A stretch of DNA of 64,000 nt from Hyphococcus sp. (GTDB lineage: Bacteria > Pseudomonadota > Alphaproteobacteria > Caulobacterales > Parvularculaceae). A program made the translations under genes and the position numbers. This document shows, one piece after another, positions 23,551 through 32,296 of this stretch. The stretch covers positions 248,001 to 312,000 of the forward strand of contig JANQRY010000010.1 in the NCBI GenBank assembly GCA_028284345.1. Reading direction: 5' to 3'. The stretch's first letter is position 1. Each line of letters starts with the position of its first letter. The notes beneath the pieces were generated by a model, which did no database searches, was not told the DNA's origin, and saw nothing but the letters and a program-made list of their open reading frames with translations.

Positions 23551-24321
23551 ATGATGACGAATAAAAAACTCAGCTTTCTCGCTGGCGACCAACCGGAGGC
23601 GGCGTCAACGCGACGATCCCTTGTTGAACGATATGGCGACGTTTCGCCCGATGACGCCGACGTCATCGTCGCCATCGGCGGCGACGGTTTCATGCTGGAA
23701 ACCCTGCGCGCCTGCATGAATGACGGCAAACCTGTCTACGGGGTCAATTGCGGCACGGTCGGGTTTTTGATGAACCCACAGGATATCGACGGTCTCGCCG
23801 ACAAAATCGACGCGGCCGAGGAAGCAATCATCCACCCCCTCGCCATGGAAGCGACGACCAAGGATGGACGCACCGAGACAGCCCGCGCCATCAACGAGAT
23901 TTCGCTTTTTCGCCAGACCCGGCAAAGCGCGCAGATTCGAATCAAAGTCAACGACAAGACCCGCATGGATTCGCTGACCTGCGACGGCGTCCTCTTGGCG
24001 ACGCCGGCGGGCTCGACGGCGTACAACCTATCCGCCCATGGACCGATCCTGCCAATAAACGCGCAGATGCTCGCGCTGACCCCGATCAGCGCTTTCCGCC
24101 CCCGCCGCTGGCGCGGGGCCCTGTTATCCCACGACGCCGTCGTTCAGTTTGAGACCATCAATCCGGATTTCCGGCCCGTTTCCGCGGTGGCGGACAATTA
24201 CGAGGTCCGCAACGTCACCCGCGTCACCGCGCGGGAGGACCGCTCCATCTCGATGTCGGTCCTCTTCGATCAGGGCCATTCGCTCGAAGAGCGCATCCTG
24301 CGCGAACAATTCGATTATTAA
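23551..24321 (+). CDS. nadK: NAD kinase
   Basis: 256 residues, typical of short alphaproteobacterial NAD kinases. The catalytic GGDG motif is at about 43-46 in AIGGDGFMLETLR. The second signature is NEISLFRQ near 115, and the nucleotide-binding TPAGSTAYNLSAHGPI is at about 150. It phosphorylates NAD+ to NADP+ in the cytoplasm. It is divergent from egtB with a short shared promoter region. Confidence 0.95.
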   Translation: MMTNKKLSFLAGDQPEAASTRRSLVERYGDVSPDDADVIVAIGGDGFMLETLRACMNDGKPVYGVNCGTVGFLMNPQDIDGLADKIDAAEEAIIHPLAMEATTKDGRTETARAINEISLFRQTRQSAQIRIKVNDKTRMDSLTCDGVLLATPAGSTAYNLSAHGPILPINAQMLALTPISAFRPRRWRGALLSHDAVVQFETINPDFRPVSAVADNYEVRNVTRVTAREDRSISMSVLFDQGHSLEERILREQFDY

Positions 24322-24489
24322 TGTTCCGACCCTTTTACGGGCGGTTTACCAAGTGGCGTGAATCGCGGCACTGATCGGGTCTGGCCGTCTGGCGAGGGCA
24401 CGCCCCCGTTCAGCGGGCGTTAACCCGCTGTCACCGACAATAAACACGGTAGGCGCGGGCCAGCCAAAAGGCTGACGGAGGTAAGAGGA

Positions 24490-26277
24490 ATGGGCGCGCA
24501 GGCAGTTCGACTCTCAAATGTCGACATCAATAACGCGCTTGAAAACAAGGACTTCGAGGTCCTCTTTCAACCGATTTTTGATCTCGGCAATGGCGCGCTC
24601 GCCCGCATGGAGACATTCGTGCGCTGGCGTCATCCGTCATTGGGCGTCCTGCCGCCGGGGGCGTTTATCTCCTTCTTTGAGAGCCAGGGCCGAATGGGCG
24701 AGCTGACGCGCTATATTCTTAATGCGGCGCTCGACAGCTATGGCGAATGGCGCGGCCCCTATGCGCCGGGCTTTTCCGTCAATTTATCGCTCGCTGATCT
24801 GGCTGATGAGAGCTTTGCCTCGCACCTAACCACAGCGCTGCAAACCCATGAATTTCCGGCCGATCTCGTAACGCTTGAGTGTCCGATGCCGCCGGTCGAT
24901 TCGGACCTTGAAGGCATGACGGACCGGTTTGCGCGCCTGCGCGAAACGGGCGCTCGCCTCGCCATCGAAGTCCGCGGGCGGGCCAGCGATTTCCTGCGGA
25001 CGGTCGATCCGTTCCCGTTCGACGAGATCAAGACGGGCGGGTCGTCCATTCTGCGCTTTGCCCGCACCGTGCGCGGGCCCGGGCTCAGCGCCATCTCCGA
25101 TCTTCTCGACATCGCGAAAAAAGCCAATGCGGTCACGACGGCGGTCGGGGTCGAGGACCAGGCGTCCCTTTCCGCCCTGCGCGGCCTCGGCTTCACCGCC
25201 GCGCAGGGCAATCACCTGGCGACGGTCGGCGCGTTGAGCGATTTCCGCCCGGCTCGCGTCAATCATGTCCGCGAGTTGCTGGAATTGCCAACACTCAATG
25301 GCGACGAGCTCTCCGCCTTGTTCCGCACGGCGGCGCCGGAACCGAGAGCCGCCGCATCCGATGATGCAGCGGCGAAAGCCGACGGCGAGCACCCAGAAAC
25401 GCCGACCGACGAAGACAAGCAGGCGCTTGTGGCGCGGGCCCGCAAAAAAGCGAAAGCGATCGCTCTCGCAAAACGCGCCAAAGCCCGCGACGCGCGCAAG
25501 GCGGCGGCCATCAAGCGGGCGAAAGCAAAAGTCGCGCTTGCAAAACAACAATCGGAGACCAACGCCGACGGGGCGCAAAACGCAGGCGACGCCCCGCGCG
25601 ACCTTCAAGACCGTATCGTGCAGGAGTTCACCGACGCGCCGGACGATCACGATGATGCCGCGGAACCGGTTGCGGCGGTCGCGCTCGCATCTGCGGAAGA
25701 CGGCGACACGACGTCGCCGGAAGGGAGTGATTCCCATATGACGGAAAAGGACCAGGAAAAGACGCCGCGCGAAACCGACGCGCCTGCGGCGGAATCAAAA
25801 GAAACCGCCGAGGCCGGCGCGCCGCAACAAAGCGACCTAAACATGAATATGCCGGTCGGCGACGCGCGGGTTTATTTCCGTCCGGGCGTCAGTGTCCGCG
25901 CCGAGCTGACGCGGGTCGACGAACTCCAGGGCGCAACAACGCCGGCGGCGGAAGCCGACGTCTCATCCGCCATCGATGTTGCATTCGCAGACGCCGACGA
26001 GGAGAGCGCCGACGACGTTGCGCCAGCCGAAACCGGCGCCGAAGCGCCAGAGCCGGCCGATACCGTATTTGAGACGGCGCCGGAACCGGTAGACAATGAA
26101 GTCGCTTTCAGCGAGATGAGCGACGACGCCGATGCGAAACCGCCACAACGCCGCAGGCAAAAGAATATCCTCCAGCGACGGTATCAGTTCCCGCCGAAGC
26201 ACTTCTGGCCAAAATCCTGGAAACGCGCCTGGCGACGGCGCGCCGCCGCGCGTGAAGAAGCTGCGGCGGAAGCCTAA
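24490..26277 (+). CDS. Degenerate EAL-domain protein with long charged C-terminal tail
   Basis: 595 residues. Residues about 10-260 form an EAL fold: METFVRW (E41), FSVNLSLADL, LECPM and VGVEDQASLSALRGLGFTAAQG. Key metal ligands are altered: the usual KID after the fifth strand is KTG at 181-183, and the first Glu of AEGVE is Val. c-di-GMP hydrolysis is therefore unlikely, though binding is possible. Residues about 300-560 are low complexity, with an Ala/Lys-rich helix at about 315-355 and an acidic Ala/Glu/Asp stretch after it. The last 45 residues are strongly basic. It overlaps the convergent repeat protein of the flagellar operon by 4 bases. Confidence 0.85.
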   Translation: MGAQAVRLSNVDINNALENKDFEVLFQPIFDLGNGALARMETFVRWRHPSLGVLPPGAFISFFESQGRMGELTRYILNAALDSYGEWRGPYAPGFSVNLSLADLADESFASHLTTALQTHEFPADLVTLECPMPPVDSDLEGMTDRFARLRETGARLAIEVRGRASDFLRTVDPFPFDEIKTGGSSILRFARTVRGPGLSAISDLLDIAKKANAVTTAVGVEDQASLSALRGLGFTAAQGNHLATVGALSDFRPARVNHVRELLELPTLNGDELSALFRTAAPEPRAAASDDAAAKADGEHPETPTDEDKQALVARARKKAKAIALAKRAKARDARKAAAIKRAKAKVALAKQQSETNADGAQNAGDAPRDLQDRIVQEFTDAPDDHDDAAEPVAAVALASAEDGDTTSPEGSDSHMTEKDQEKTPRETDAPAAESKETAEAGAPQQSDLNMNMPVGDARVYFRPGVSVRAELTRVDELQGATTPAAEADVSSAIDVAFADADEESADDVAPAETGAEAPEPADTVFETAPEPVDNEVAFSEMSDDADAKPPQRRRQKNILQRRYQFPPKHFWPKSWKRAWRRRAAAREEAAAEA

Positions 26278-28016
26278 CCGCTGAAGAACGCCGCGTAGCG
26301 GTCCTGAAAATCATCCGGCGCGCCGGGCAGGTCGTCCGCAGCAATGGCGTCAAAAAGATCCTTCGCTGGTCCCTCCCCCATGCGGTCAGCGAGATCGTCT
26401 GATAAAGCGCGCAACGCTTTTTCGTCGCCAAGCTGCGCATAGGCCGACGCTGCGAGGATTGCTGCATCAGCTTGTTCCGCGGAAAGGTCGCCATCGCCGG
26501 TCGCCGCAGCAGCGGCGAACGCCGCGCCGGCCTCCGCATGTTCTCCGTGGGCTGACAATATGCGCCCCCGCAACGCCAAGGCCGGGAAATCCCGTCGCTC
26601 ATGAAGGATTGCAAGCGCGCGATCCCCATCGTCGCGCCGGAAATGGGCGTCCGCCTCCAGATAGGCTCGCCGTGCAATAAGAGCGTCCGGCAATCGGCTT
26701 CGGCGGGTATTTTCAATAACCTCAATCGCTGCGGCCGGATCGCCCTTGGCGAGATACAATTCAGCAAGATCGACCGCGACCTTTGACCGTTCGACGCCGC
26801 GCAACCGTTCGAAGACCTGATGGCGCAGCAATTCAGCCGCTTCCGGAAGAAGGTCGAGACCGGCGAGGATGTCCGCCGCATCCCGGATCAAGGCGTCCCC
26901 CTCTGCCCCCGGCGGGGCGAGGTCTATATTGGTGTAGAAAGCTCTGGCCGCATCGCGCGGCGGCAGGGTTTCATCGCTCAGGATGGACGCAAGGGCGGTT
27001 CGAATAGCGCCCGCCGCCGCGCGCGCCGCGTCGGAATCCGGAAAACGGCGCAACAATTTTCGCTGCGCCGCCACGGCGCCGATGACATCGCCCGACATGT
27101 CCAGCAGCGACGCCTCTGTTTCAAGCAATTCCCGTTCAACCGCGCCGCCGCTCCAACGCATGGAAATTTTCTTCACCTGATCGAGCGCAGCCGGTTTCGA
27201 AAGCGCGCCTGAGCGTTGCTTGTGGCGAAGCAGATCGATCTGCGCATGCAAGGAAATCGGCGCTTCGCCCGCGCGGGCAAGCGTATTCAGCAAACTGACG
27301 GCGGTCGCCGTTTCGCCGCGGGCCAGCAGAATGCGCGCTTCCAGCAATCGGCGGCGGTCGCGCTGACGCTGGGTCTCAACACGATTACGAACGTTTTCGA
27401 GCGCCGTGCGGGCGGGATCTATATGACCGATTGCGAGCGCGGCCTGCGCCTGCGCCAGATAATATTGTGTCGCGTGCTTCTCAAAAGGGACCGCCGTTTT
27501 AGCGTTTTGCAGAAGATCAGCGGCGGCGGCGTCGAAGGCACCAAGCTGCACATACGCAATGCCGCGCCATGACACGGCGTCCGGGTGATCGTTCAGCGGC
27601 GGGCGCGACAGCAACGCAACCGCCTCGCACCAACGGCCCATTCTGATCGCCGCAGCGCCCTCAAGAAACGAGAGCGCAGTCGTGCGCTCACCCTCGTCAA
27701 TGGTTCGAATGACGGCGCTCGCCTCAGGGATCAGTCCCATGGCGAAATAAAAATACGCAAGGTCAGCGGCTTCTTCCACCTTGCCGCTCAGGGCCGCCTG
27801 CGAGAGTAAGGCTTCCTCAACGACAAGAAACCCTTCCGCGCGCGCGCGTGCCCGCCAGCTCTCAAAAACGCCGACAAAGTTGACATAGGTGTCGCCGCTA
27901 TTGAACGCATCGTCCGCGACAACGTCCGGCGACTCCGCCGCGGACGCTGATAAGCCCGGAAACGCAAACGCGATCGTCGCCGCCGCAATGGAGAGCGTTG
28001 TTCGGCGGGCGCCCAT
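26274..28016 (-). CDS. Tetratricopeptide-like repeat protein, last gene of the fliL-fliM operon
   Basis: 580 residues with a signal peptide (cleavage after LSASAAES, about 28) and then helical repeats rich in Ala and Leu throughout, consistent with TPR or SEL1-like helix pairs. It should be periplasmic. The start codon touches the motE-like stop (shared base at 28016), so it is co-translated with flagellar genes. Similar large helical proteins in this operon position occur in Caulobacter relatives without a settled function. A scaffold role at the motor or rod is an inference. A conserved enzyme motif was not seen. Confidence 0.8.
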   Translation of the reverse strand: MGARRTTLSIAAATIAFAFPGLSASAAESPDVVADDAFNSGDTYVNFVGVFESWRARARAEGFLVVEEALLSQAALSGKVEEAADLAYFYFAMGLIPEASAVIRTIDEGERTTALSFLEGAAAIRMGRWCEAVALLSRPPLNDHPDAVSWRGIAYVQLGAFDAAAADLLQNAKTAVPFEKHATQYYLAQAQAALAIGHIDPARTALENVRNRVETQRQRDRRRLLEARILLARGETATAVSLLNTLARAGEAPISLHAQIDLLRHKQRSGALSKPAALDQVKKISMRWSGGAVERELLETEASLLDMSGDVIGAVAAQRKLLRRFPDSDAARAAAGAIRTALASILSDETLPPRDAARAFYTNIDLAPPGAEGDALIRDAADILAGLDLLPEAAELLRHQVFERLRGVERSKVAVDLAELYLAKGDPAAAIEVIENTRRSRLPDALIARRAYLEADAHFRRDDGDRALAILHERRDFPALALRGRILSAHGEHAEAGAAFAAAAATGDGDLSAEQADAAILAASAYAQLGDEKALRALSDDLADRMGEGPAKDLFDAIAADDLPGAPDDFQDRYAAFFSG

Positions 28017-28615
28017 TATTCAGCCGCCGGAACGTCGCGTCCGCGATCGGCGAGCATCATCGTCAGTGATCGCGCTTTCACGGGCGCCATTTCCGCGAGC
28101 ACGCCGGCGAGCGCCTGCGTGCGCATCTGCGACGCAACGGTCAGCATGACGTCATCGTCAAGCTCGTTGAAAATCGCGGCGGCGTCGCGCGCTTTCATTT
28201 TTTCGTAAGCGCTGACAAGGGCTTCGATCTCTTCGGTGGACGCCGCTTCGCGTTCCTCGCGCAGCGCGGTGATTTGCGCGCGTTCTTCCTCGAAGTCGGC
28301 GAAACGTTTTTCAAGTTTCGCTTCAGCAGCGGCAATCACGGTTTCACGCAGGGCGACTTCCTGCTCGCGCTCTTCCAGCGCGGCGCGGCGCGCCGCCAAT
28401 CGTTCCAGAATGCGCCGTTCGACTTCACCCGGCGCAATTGCCGGCGATGGCGGCGACGCGGGGGACTGTTGACCATCCGCCGCACGCGGCGGCGTCGGCA
28501 ACTGGGCCTCGGCGCCGGAAAAGGAAAAGTAGACGCCAAGAAGTTTCAGCCCGCCGAAGACGCAAAGACACACAATCAACAGGGAAATGAATTTCGGTCT
28601 TGCTTTTATCGTCAT
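28016..28615 (-). CDS. MotE-like flagellar protein (MgtE N-domain-like)
   Basis: 199 residues. A signal or anchor helix lies at about 8-33, a Pro-rich linker follows, a coiled coil spans about 65-130 (Glu/Arg/Ala heptads), and the C-terminal 60 residues (YEKMKARDAAAIFNELDDDV to MAPVKARSLTMML) match the helical MgtE N-terminal domain used by MotE. In rhizobia MotE is a periplasmic chaperone of MotC. It overlaps the DUF6468 gene by 4 bases upstream and the repeat protein downstream. Confidence 0.8.
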   Translation of the reverse strand: MTIKARPKFISLLIVCLCVFGGLKLLGVYFSFSGAEAQLPTPPRAADGQQSPASPPSPAIAPGEVERRILERLAARRAALEEREQEVALRETVIAAAEAKLEKRFADFEEERAQITALREEREAASTEEIEALVSAYEKMKARDAAAIFNELDDDVMLTVASQMRTQALAGVLAEMAPVKARSLTMMLADRGRDVPAAE

Positions 28616-28962
28616 GACGCCAGCCTGTTTGAACGGGCGCCAACCGCGCGCACGTCGCGCATGGCGGCCTCAATCCGGCCGGCAATGTCGTCGCCAGCGC
28701 TCACCATGACGGAAAGTTCGTCGATCAGCGCGCTGGCGCGCCCAGCGGCCGCCCCAAGGTCGCGGTTCAGCGTCGCCCCGGCGCCCTGCATGGCGTTTAA
28801 GTTCTGTTCCGCACGGCGCGACGCCTCGTCGAAGCGATCAATCGTTGCAAGCAGTTCCGCCTGCCCGTCGCGCAGCTTCTGCAATTTGCGGCTCAGCGTG
28901 ATGCAATAGGCGCAGGTTGCGATGAGCAACAGGCCGACGGATATCTCAAGGACAAGGCTCAT
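28612..28962 (-). CDS. DUF6468-type flagellar-operon protein
   Basis: 116 residues. A single N-terminal membrane helix (about 4-22) is followed by a coiled-coil-like Arg/Ala/Glu-rich helix (about 26-100), so most of the protein is cytoplasmic. It overlaps fliM and the motE-like gene by 4 bases on each side, a tight operon. The family is known only from this genomic position in alphaproteobacterial flagellar clusters; its function is not defined. Confidence 0.8.
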   Translation of the reverse strand: MSLVLEISVGLLLIATCAYCITLSRKLQKLRDGQAELLATIDRFDEASRRAEQNLNAMQGAGATLNRDLGAAAGRASALIDELSVMVSAGDDIAGRIEAAMRDVRAVGARSNRLAS

Positions 28963-30005
28963 TCTTGAGCCGCCTTCCCGTCGATCTCCGACAAGGCGTG
29001 CGCCGTGTCAGCGGTCAGTTGCAGCGCGATCGCATCGGCCTGTCTGCCGACGCGCCCGCGCGCAAGTGGCAAGGTCCCGGCGCGAATCTCTGCGGTTTCT
29101 CCGGTGGCGGCGCCGAACTCGATGGTGTCGCCTTTTTTCAACTGCGCCAGCGCCGCAATCGACATTTCTTTCTCCGCGATCACCGCCTTCAGATCGACGC
29201 GCGAGGCCGAGACGCCGGCGACCAGCGCGTCACGCCAGGCGTCTTCTCCGGCGCAAGCTTCCGAGATGAATTCGCGACGGAGTATTTTCTGGATCGGCTC
29301 CAGCGTCGCGTGGGGGAAAAGGACGGCCGCCCGGCCGCCCCGGTCCTCCACCTCAATGCGGAACTTTGCCAGCGCACAGACACTGGCGTCCTGCGCAATA
29401 GCGGCGAAGCGCGGCGTCGTTTCCATCCGTTCCAGGGCAAACGATAGATCCGATACGGGCGAAAACGCCTTTGCGAAGTCTTCGGCGAGCAGGATCAGCA
29501 CTTTTTCGATCAGGCCGATCTCAATCTGCGTGAAGCCGCGATTTTCAACGTTCAGGACAGAGCCGCCGCGCCGACCGCCGAGCAACAGATCGACAATCGA
29601 AAAAACAAGCGGCCCGTCAACGGCGATCAGGCAATAATTGCTGAGGGCGTCAACGCGCATCACGCCGATAATGGAGGGCGACGGGACCGACTGAATGAAC
29701 TCCCCGAAGCGAAGCGCGCTGACGTCGTCGAGGGCCACCTCGGCATTGTCATTGGTCAGGTGGCGCAGGCTCGTCGTCATCTGCCGCGCAGCGCGGTCAA
29801 AGACAACGTCGAGCATCGGCATCCGGCGATGGGAAACGAAGGCGGAGTTGATCAGCGCGCGAAGACCGGAGCGGTCCTCGCCCTCCTCCGCCGACAGGTC
29901 AAAGCCCAGAATATCGCTTATCTCATCCTGCTTGAGATCGTTGTCCCACTCGACATCGCGGCCGGCGGCGTCGTCGGGAAAATTCGTATGTGCTTCATCT
30001 TTCAT
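28959..30005 (-). CDS. fliM: Flagellar motor switch protein FliM
   Basis: 348 residues. The N-terminal part has ILGFDLSAEEGE-type sequence instead of the classic LSQxEIDALL, then a FliM middle domain (GVMRVDALSNYCLIAVDGPL, LLLGGRRGG). The C-terminal SpoA domain is at about 265-345 (VSASRVDLKAVIAEKEMSI, LKKGDTIEFG). FliM is part of the C-ring and contacts CheY-P at its N-terminus and FliG/FliN. The divergent CheY-binding N-end is common in alphaproteobacteria. It is 8 bases after fliL. Confidence 0.94.
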   Translation of the reverse strand: MKDEAHTNFPDDAAGRDVEWDNDLKQDEISDILGFDLSAEEGEDRSGLRALINSAFVSHRRMPMLDVVFDRAARQMTTSLRHLTNDNAEVALDDVSALRFGEFIQSVPSPSIIGVMRVDALSNYCLIAVDGPLVFSIVDLLLGGRRGGSVLNVENRGFTQIEIGLIEKVLILLAEDFAKAFSPVSDLSFALERMETTPRFAAIAQDASVCALAKFRIEVEDRGGRAAVLFPHATLEPIQKILRREFISEACAGEDAWRDALVAGVSASRVDLKAVIAEKEMSIAALAQLKKGDTIEFGAATGETAEIRAGTLPLARGRVGRQADAIALQLTADTAHALSEIDGKAAQE

Positions 30006-30013
30006 GGCGGCGC

Positions 30014-30526
30014 CTATTGAATGACGAGATCTTCAATCACGACGTCGCGGGCGTCGTGGGGCGAAAGGGCGAGATTTACGCGGCGCAGCATTTCCGCCTT
30101 GACCCTGATCATATTCTCAGAGCCGTCGAAATCTTCCGCGCGCAACTCTCTCAGAAACAGCGTCAAACGTTCGATAATCGCTGGCTTCGCCGTATCGATC
30201 TGCTCGACAGCGTCATTAAGGGCGGCGCTGTTGAGCCGAATGGAAACCTTGAGACGCAGATACGCCGTGCGGCCATCGTCATCCGTACGCAAATCGACAA
30301 GGAACTCAGGGATCGGGTAATACGCCTCGCGCGCGCCGTCGATAGATTTGCGATACTCCACGGCGGCGAAGGCCGCGCGCTTTTCCGCATAGCTGAACCA
30401 AATTCCTGAGGCGAGCGCGACAAGAACAATCGGCGCAAACAGAAACAGGACGATATACTTCCCGGGCGTGTGCGCACGCGCGCGGGAGCCGCCTGTTCCG
30501 TCGTGAAGCGCGAAGGCTTGCGCCAT
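30014..30526 (-). CDS. fliL: Flagellar basal-body-associated protein FliL
   Basis: 170 residues. A basic cytoplasmic start is followed by a membrane helix at about 25-46 and a periplasmic stomatin-like domain with the FliL end pattern (RVKAEMLRRVNLALSPHDARDVVIEDLVIQ region). FliL surrounds the stator around MotAB. It is the first gene of the fliL-fliM-DUF6468-motE-repeat-protein operon, facing flgF across 226 bases. A minus-strand sigma-54 promoter was looked for and not found. Confidence 0.92.
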   Translation of the reverse strand: MAQAFALHDGTGGSRARAHTPGKYIVLFLFAPIVLVALASGIWFSYAEKRAAFAAVEYRKSIDGAREAYYPIPEFLVDLRTDDDGRTAYLRLKVSIRLNSAALNDAVEQIDTAKPAIIERLTLFLRELRAEDFDGSENMIRVKAEMLRRVNLALSPHDARDVVIEDLVIQ

Positions 30527-30610
30527 TTTTCTGGTCCGTTCTGGGCCGCTTAATGCTCTTCCCGCATTCAGCGCCGAACAGGGTTAAAGGACCGTTTCGG
30601 CGGCGAGTTT

Positions 30611-30635
30611 TGCCCGGCAATAATTTCCGCGCACC
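30611..30635 (+). promoter_or_regulatory. Possible FlbD-type enhancer site
   Basis: TGCCCGGCAATAATTTCCGC resembles the CCCGGCAA-containing ftr sites of Caulobacter flagellar promoters. Its position, about 85 bases upstream of the predicted flgF transcript start, suits a sigma-54 activator. Only one half-site is good. Confidence 0.35.
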
Positions 30636-30679
30636 GCCCCGCCGATTTCATAGAACGTTGTTTTATATTGATTTTTCCG

Positions 30680-30694
30680 TGGCACGCCGCTTGC
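30680..30694 (+). promoter_or_regulatory. Sigma-54 (-24/-12) promoter of flgFGAH
   Basis: TGGCACGCCGCTTGC matches TGGCACG-N4-TTGC perfectly, with GG and GC spaced by 10 bases. It predicts transcription from about 30706 and a leader of about 46 bases to flgF. This is the expected class of promoter for rod genes in Caulobacter-like bacteria. Confidence 0.85.
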
Positions 30695-30752
30695 GCCAGG
30701 AACAGACAAATCGCGCGCGAAGACGGCGCGAGCGGAGGCGATGAGTTAACAA

Positions 30753-31484
30753 ATGGAAAACGCGATTACCGCGGCCCTGTCGAAACAGATCGTGTTGTCG
30801 CGCGCGCTCGACATTGCGGCGAACAATGTCGCGAACCAAACGACGACCGGCTTCAAAGCCGAACAGGCCCGGTTCAGCGAATATGTTTCGACCATCGCCG
30901 GAACCGGCGACGAAGATACAACCGTGTCGCTTGTCTACGATCTCGACAGCTATACGGACTTTTCCGCCGGCGGCATACAGGCGACGCATGCGCCGCTGGA
31001 CTTCGCCATTGACGGCGACGGGTTCTTCGCCGTCCAGACCGACGCCGGCCTGCGCTATACGCGCGACGGTCATTTTGAAATCAATTCCTTTGGCGAACTT
31101 GTAGATCGCAACGGTTCGGCGGTGCTGGACGACGCCGGCGCGCGCATCCTGATTGATCCGGAAGCGGGCCCTGTGTTGCTGTCGCCCGATGGCGAGCTGC
31201 AACAGAACAGCGCGCCGGTTGCGCGCCTTGGGGTCTTTGCTTTTGACGATATCGGATCGGTGCGCCGCACAGGGTTCAACCAGTTCGCCAGCGACGCGGC
31301 GCCAGTCGCCGCAACAAACGCGCAGCTTCGCCAGGGCTTTGTAGAAATTTCAAACGTGTCGCCGGTCAAGGCCATGACCGAGATGATCGATATTCTACGC
31401 GCCTATGAGAGCGCCGCGCAGATTATCGAGACGTCGTCGGAGCTTTCCCGCAACGCCGTGCGCACCCTGACCGAAGCGGCCTGA
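30753..31484 (+). CDS. flgF: Flagellar proximal-rod protein FlgF
   Basis: 243 residues. The N-terminal rod motif LSRALDIAANNVANQTTTGFKAEQ lies at about 12-35. The middle DYAIDGDGFFAVQT-type segment reads LDFAIDGDGFFAVQT. The C-terminal VSPVKAMTEMIDILRAYESAA helix completes the FlgF/FlgG/FlgE family plan. It is exported by the flagellar type III system and forms the proximal rod. It is first in the operon flgF-flgG-flgA-flgH under the sigma-54 promoter. Confidence 0.95.
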   Translation: MENAITAALSKQIVLSRALDIAANNVANQTTTGFKAEQARFSEYVSTIAGTGDEDTTVSLVYDLDSYTDFSAGGIQATHAPLDFAIDGDGFFAVQTDAGLRYTRDGHFEINSFGELVDRNGSAVLDDAGARILIDPEAGPVLLSPDGELQQNSAPVARLGVFAFDDIGSVRRTGFNQFASDAAPVAATNAQLRQGFVEISNVSPVKAMTEMIDILRAYESAAQIIETSSELSRNAVRTLTEAA

Positions 31485-31497
31485 TTGGAGAAACGAC

Positions 31498-32286
31498 ATG
31501 AGCGCACTTAACACCGCCGCCACCGGCATGCTGGCGCAGCAACGCAATGTGGAAGTGATTTCCAACAATATCGCCAACCTCAACACGGTCGGCTTTAAAC
31601 GCCAGCGCGCTGAATTTCAGGACCTCTTATATCAGACGCTGGAGCGTCCCGGCGCGATTTCGTCGGAGACCGGCACGGTCGTGCCGAACGGCATTCAGAT
31701 CGGCACCGGCGTGAAAACCGGTTCGGTCTATCGCATCGTCGAACAGGGTAACGTCACCGCCACCGGCAATGATTTCGACATCGCTATTTCGGGCCGCGGG
31801 CTCTTCCGCGTTCTGCTCCCGAACGGCGACGAAGCCTACACCCGCGCCGGCAATTTCGCGATTTCGGCGGACGGTCAGATCGTCACCGAAGACGGCCATG
31901 AAGTGGCGCCCGGCATTTCCATCCCCGACGACGCCATCGACATTTCGATTTCCGAAGACGGCACGGTCGAAGCGCGCATTTCCGGACAGCAAAACCTGCG
32001 CGAACTCGGCCAGCTTGAACTGGTCACCTTTTTCAACGAGTCCGGGCTAGAGGCCATCGGCGACAACCTGCTGCTGGAGACCGCCGCGTCCGGCGAACCG
32101 GTGATCGGCAATCCGGGTGACGACGGCTTCGGCACGATCCTGCAAGGCTTCATCGAGACATCGAATGTCGATCCGGTACAGGAGATCACCGCCCTGATCG
32201 CCGCGCAGCGCGCCTATGAGATGAATGCGCGCGTCATCGAAACCGCCGACCAGATGCTGTCGGTCAACGCCAACCTCCAGAGCTAG
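31498..32286 (+). CDS. flgG: Flagellar distal-rod protein FlgG
   Basis: 262 residues, the usual FlgG length. The N-terminus NTAATGMLAQQRNVEVISNN, the TYTRAGNF-like middle (AYTRAGNFAISADGQIVTEDG) and the terminal SNVDPVQEITALIAAQRAYE are diagnostic. It builds the distal rod that passes the P and L rings. It lies 13 bases after flgF, with a GGAGAAACG site before the ATG. Confidence 0.97.
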   Translation: MSALNTAATGMLAQQRNVEVISNNIANLNTVGFKRQRAEFQDLLYQTLERPGAISSETGTVVPNGIQIGTGVKTGSVYRIVEQGNVTATGNDFDIAISGRGLFRVLLPNGDEAYTRAGNFAISADGQIVTEDGHEVAPGISIPDDAIDISISEDGTVEARISGQQNLRELGQLELVTFFNESGLEAIGDNLLLETAASGEPVIGNPGDDGFGTILQGFIETSNVDPVQEITALIAAQRAYEMNARVIETADQMLSVNANLQS

Positions 32287-32296
32287 AGCCGGTTAA

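Noticed and set aside
24826-25737. 303-residue minus-strand frame opposite the EAL gene
   Set aside because: Arg/Gly-rich shadow; the plus strand has a consistent EAL fold.
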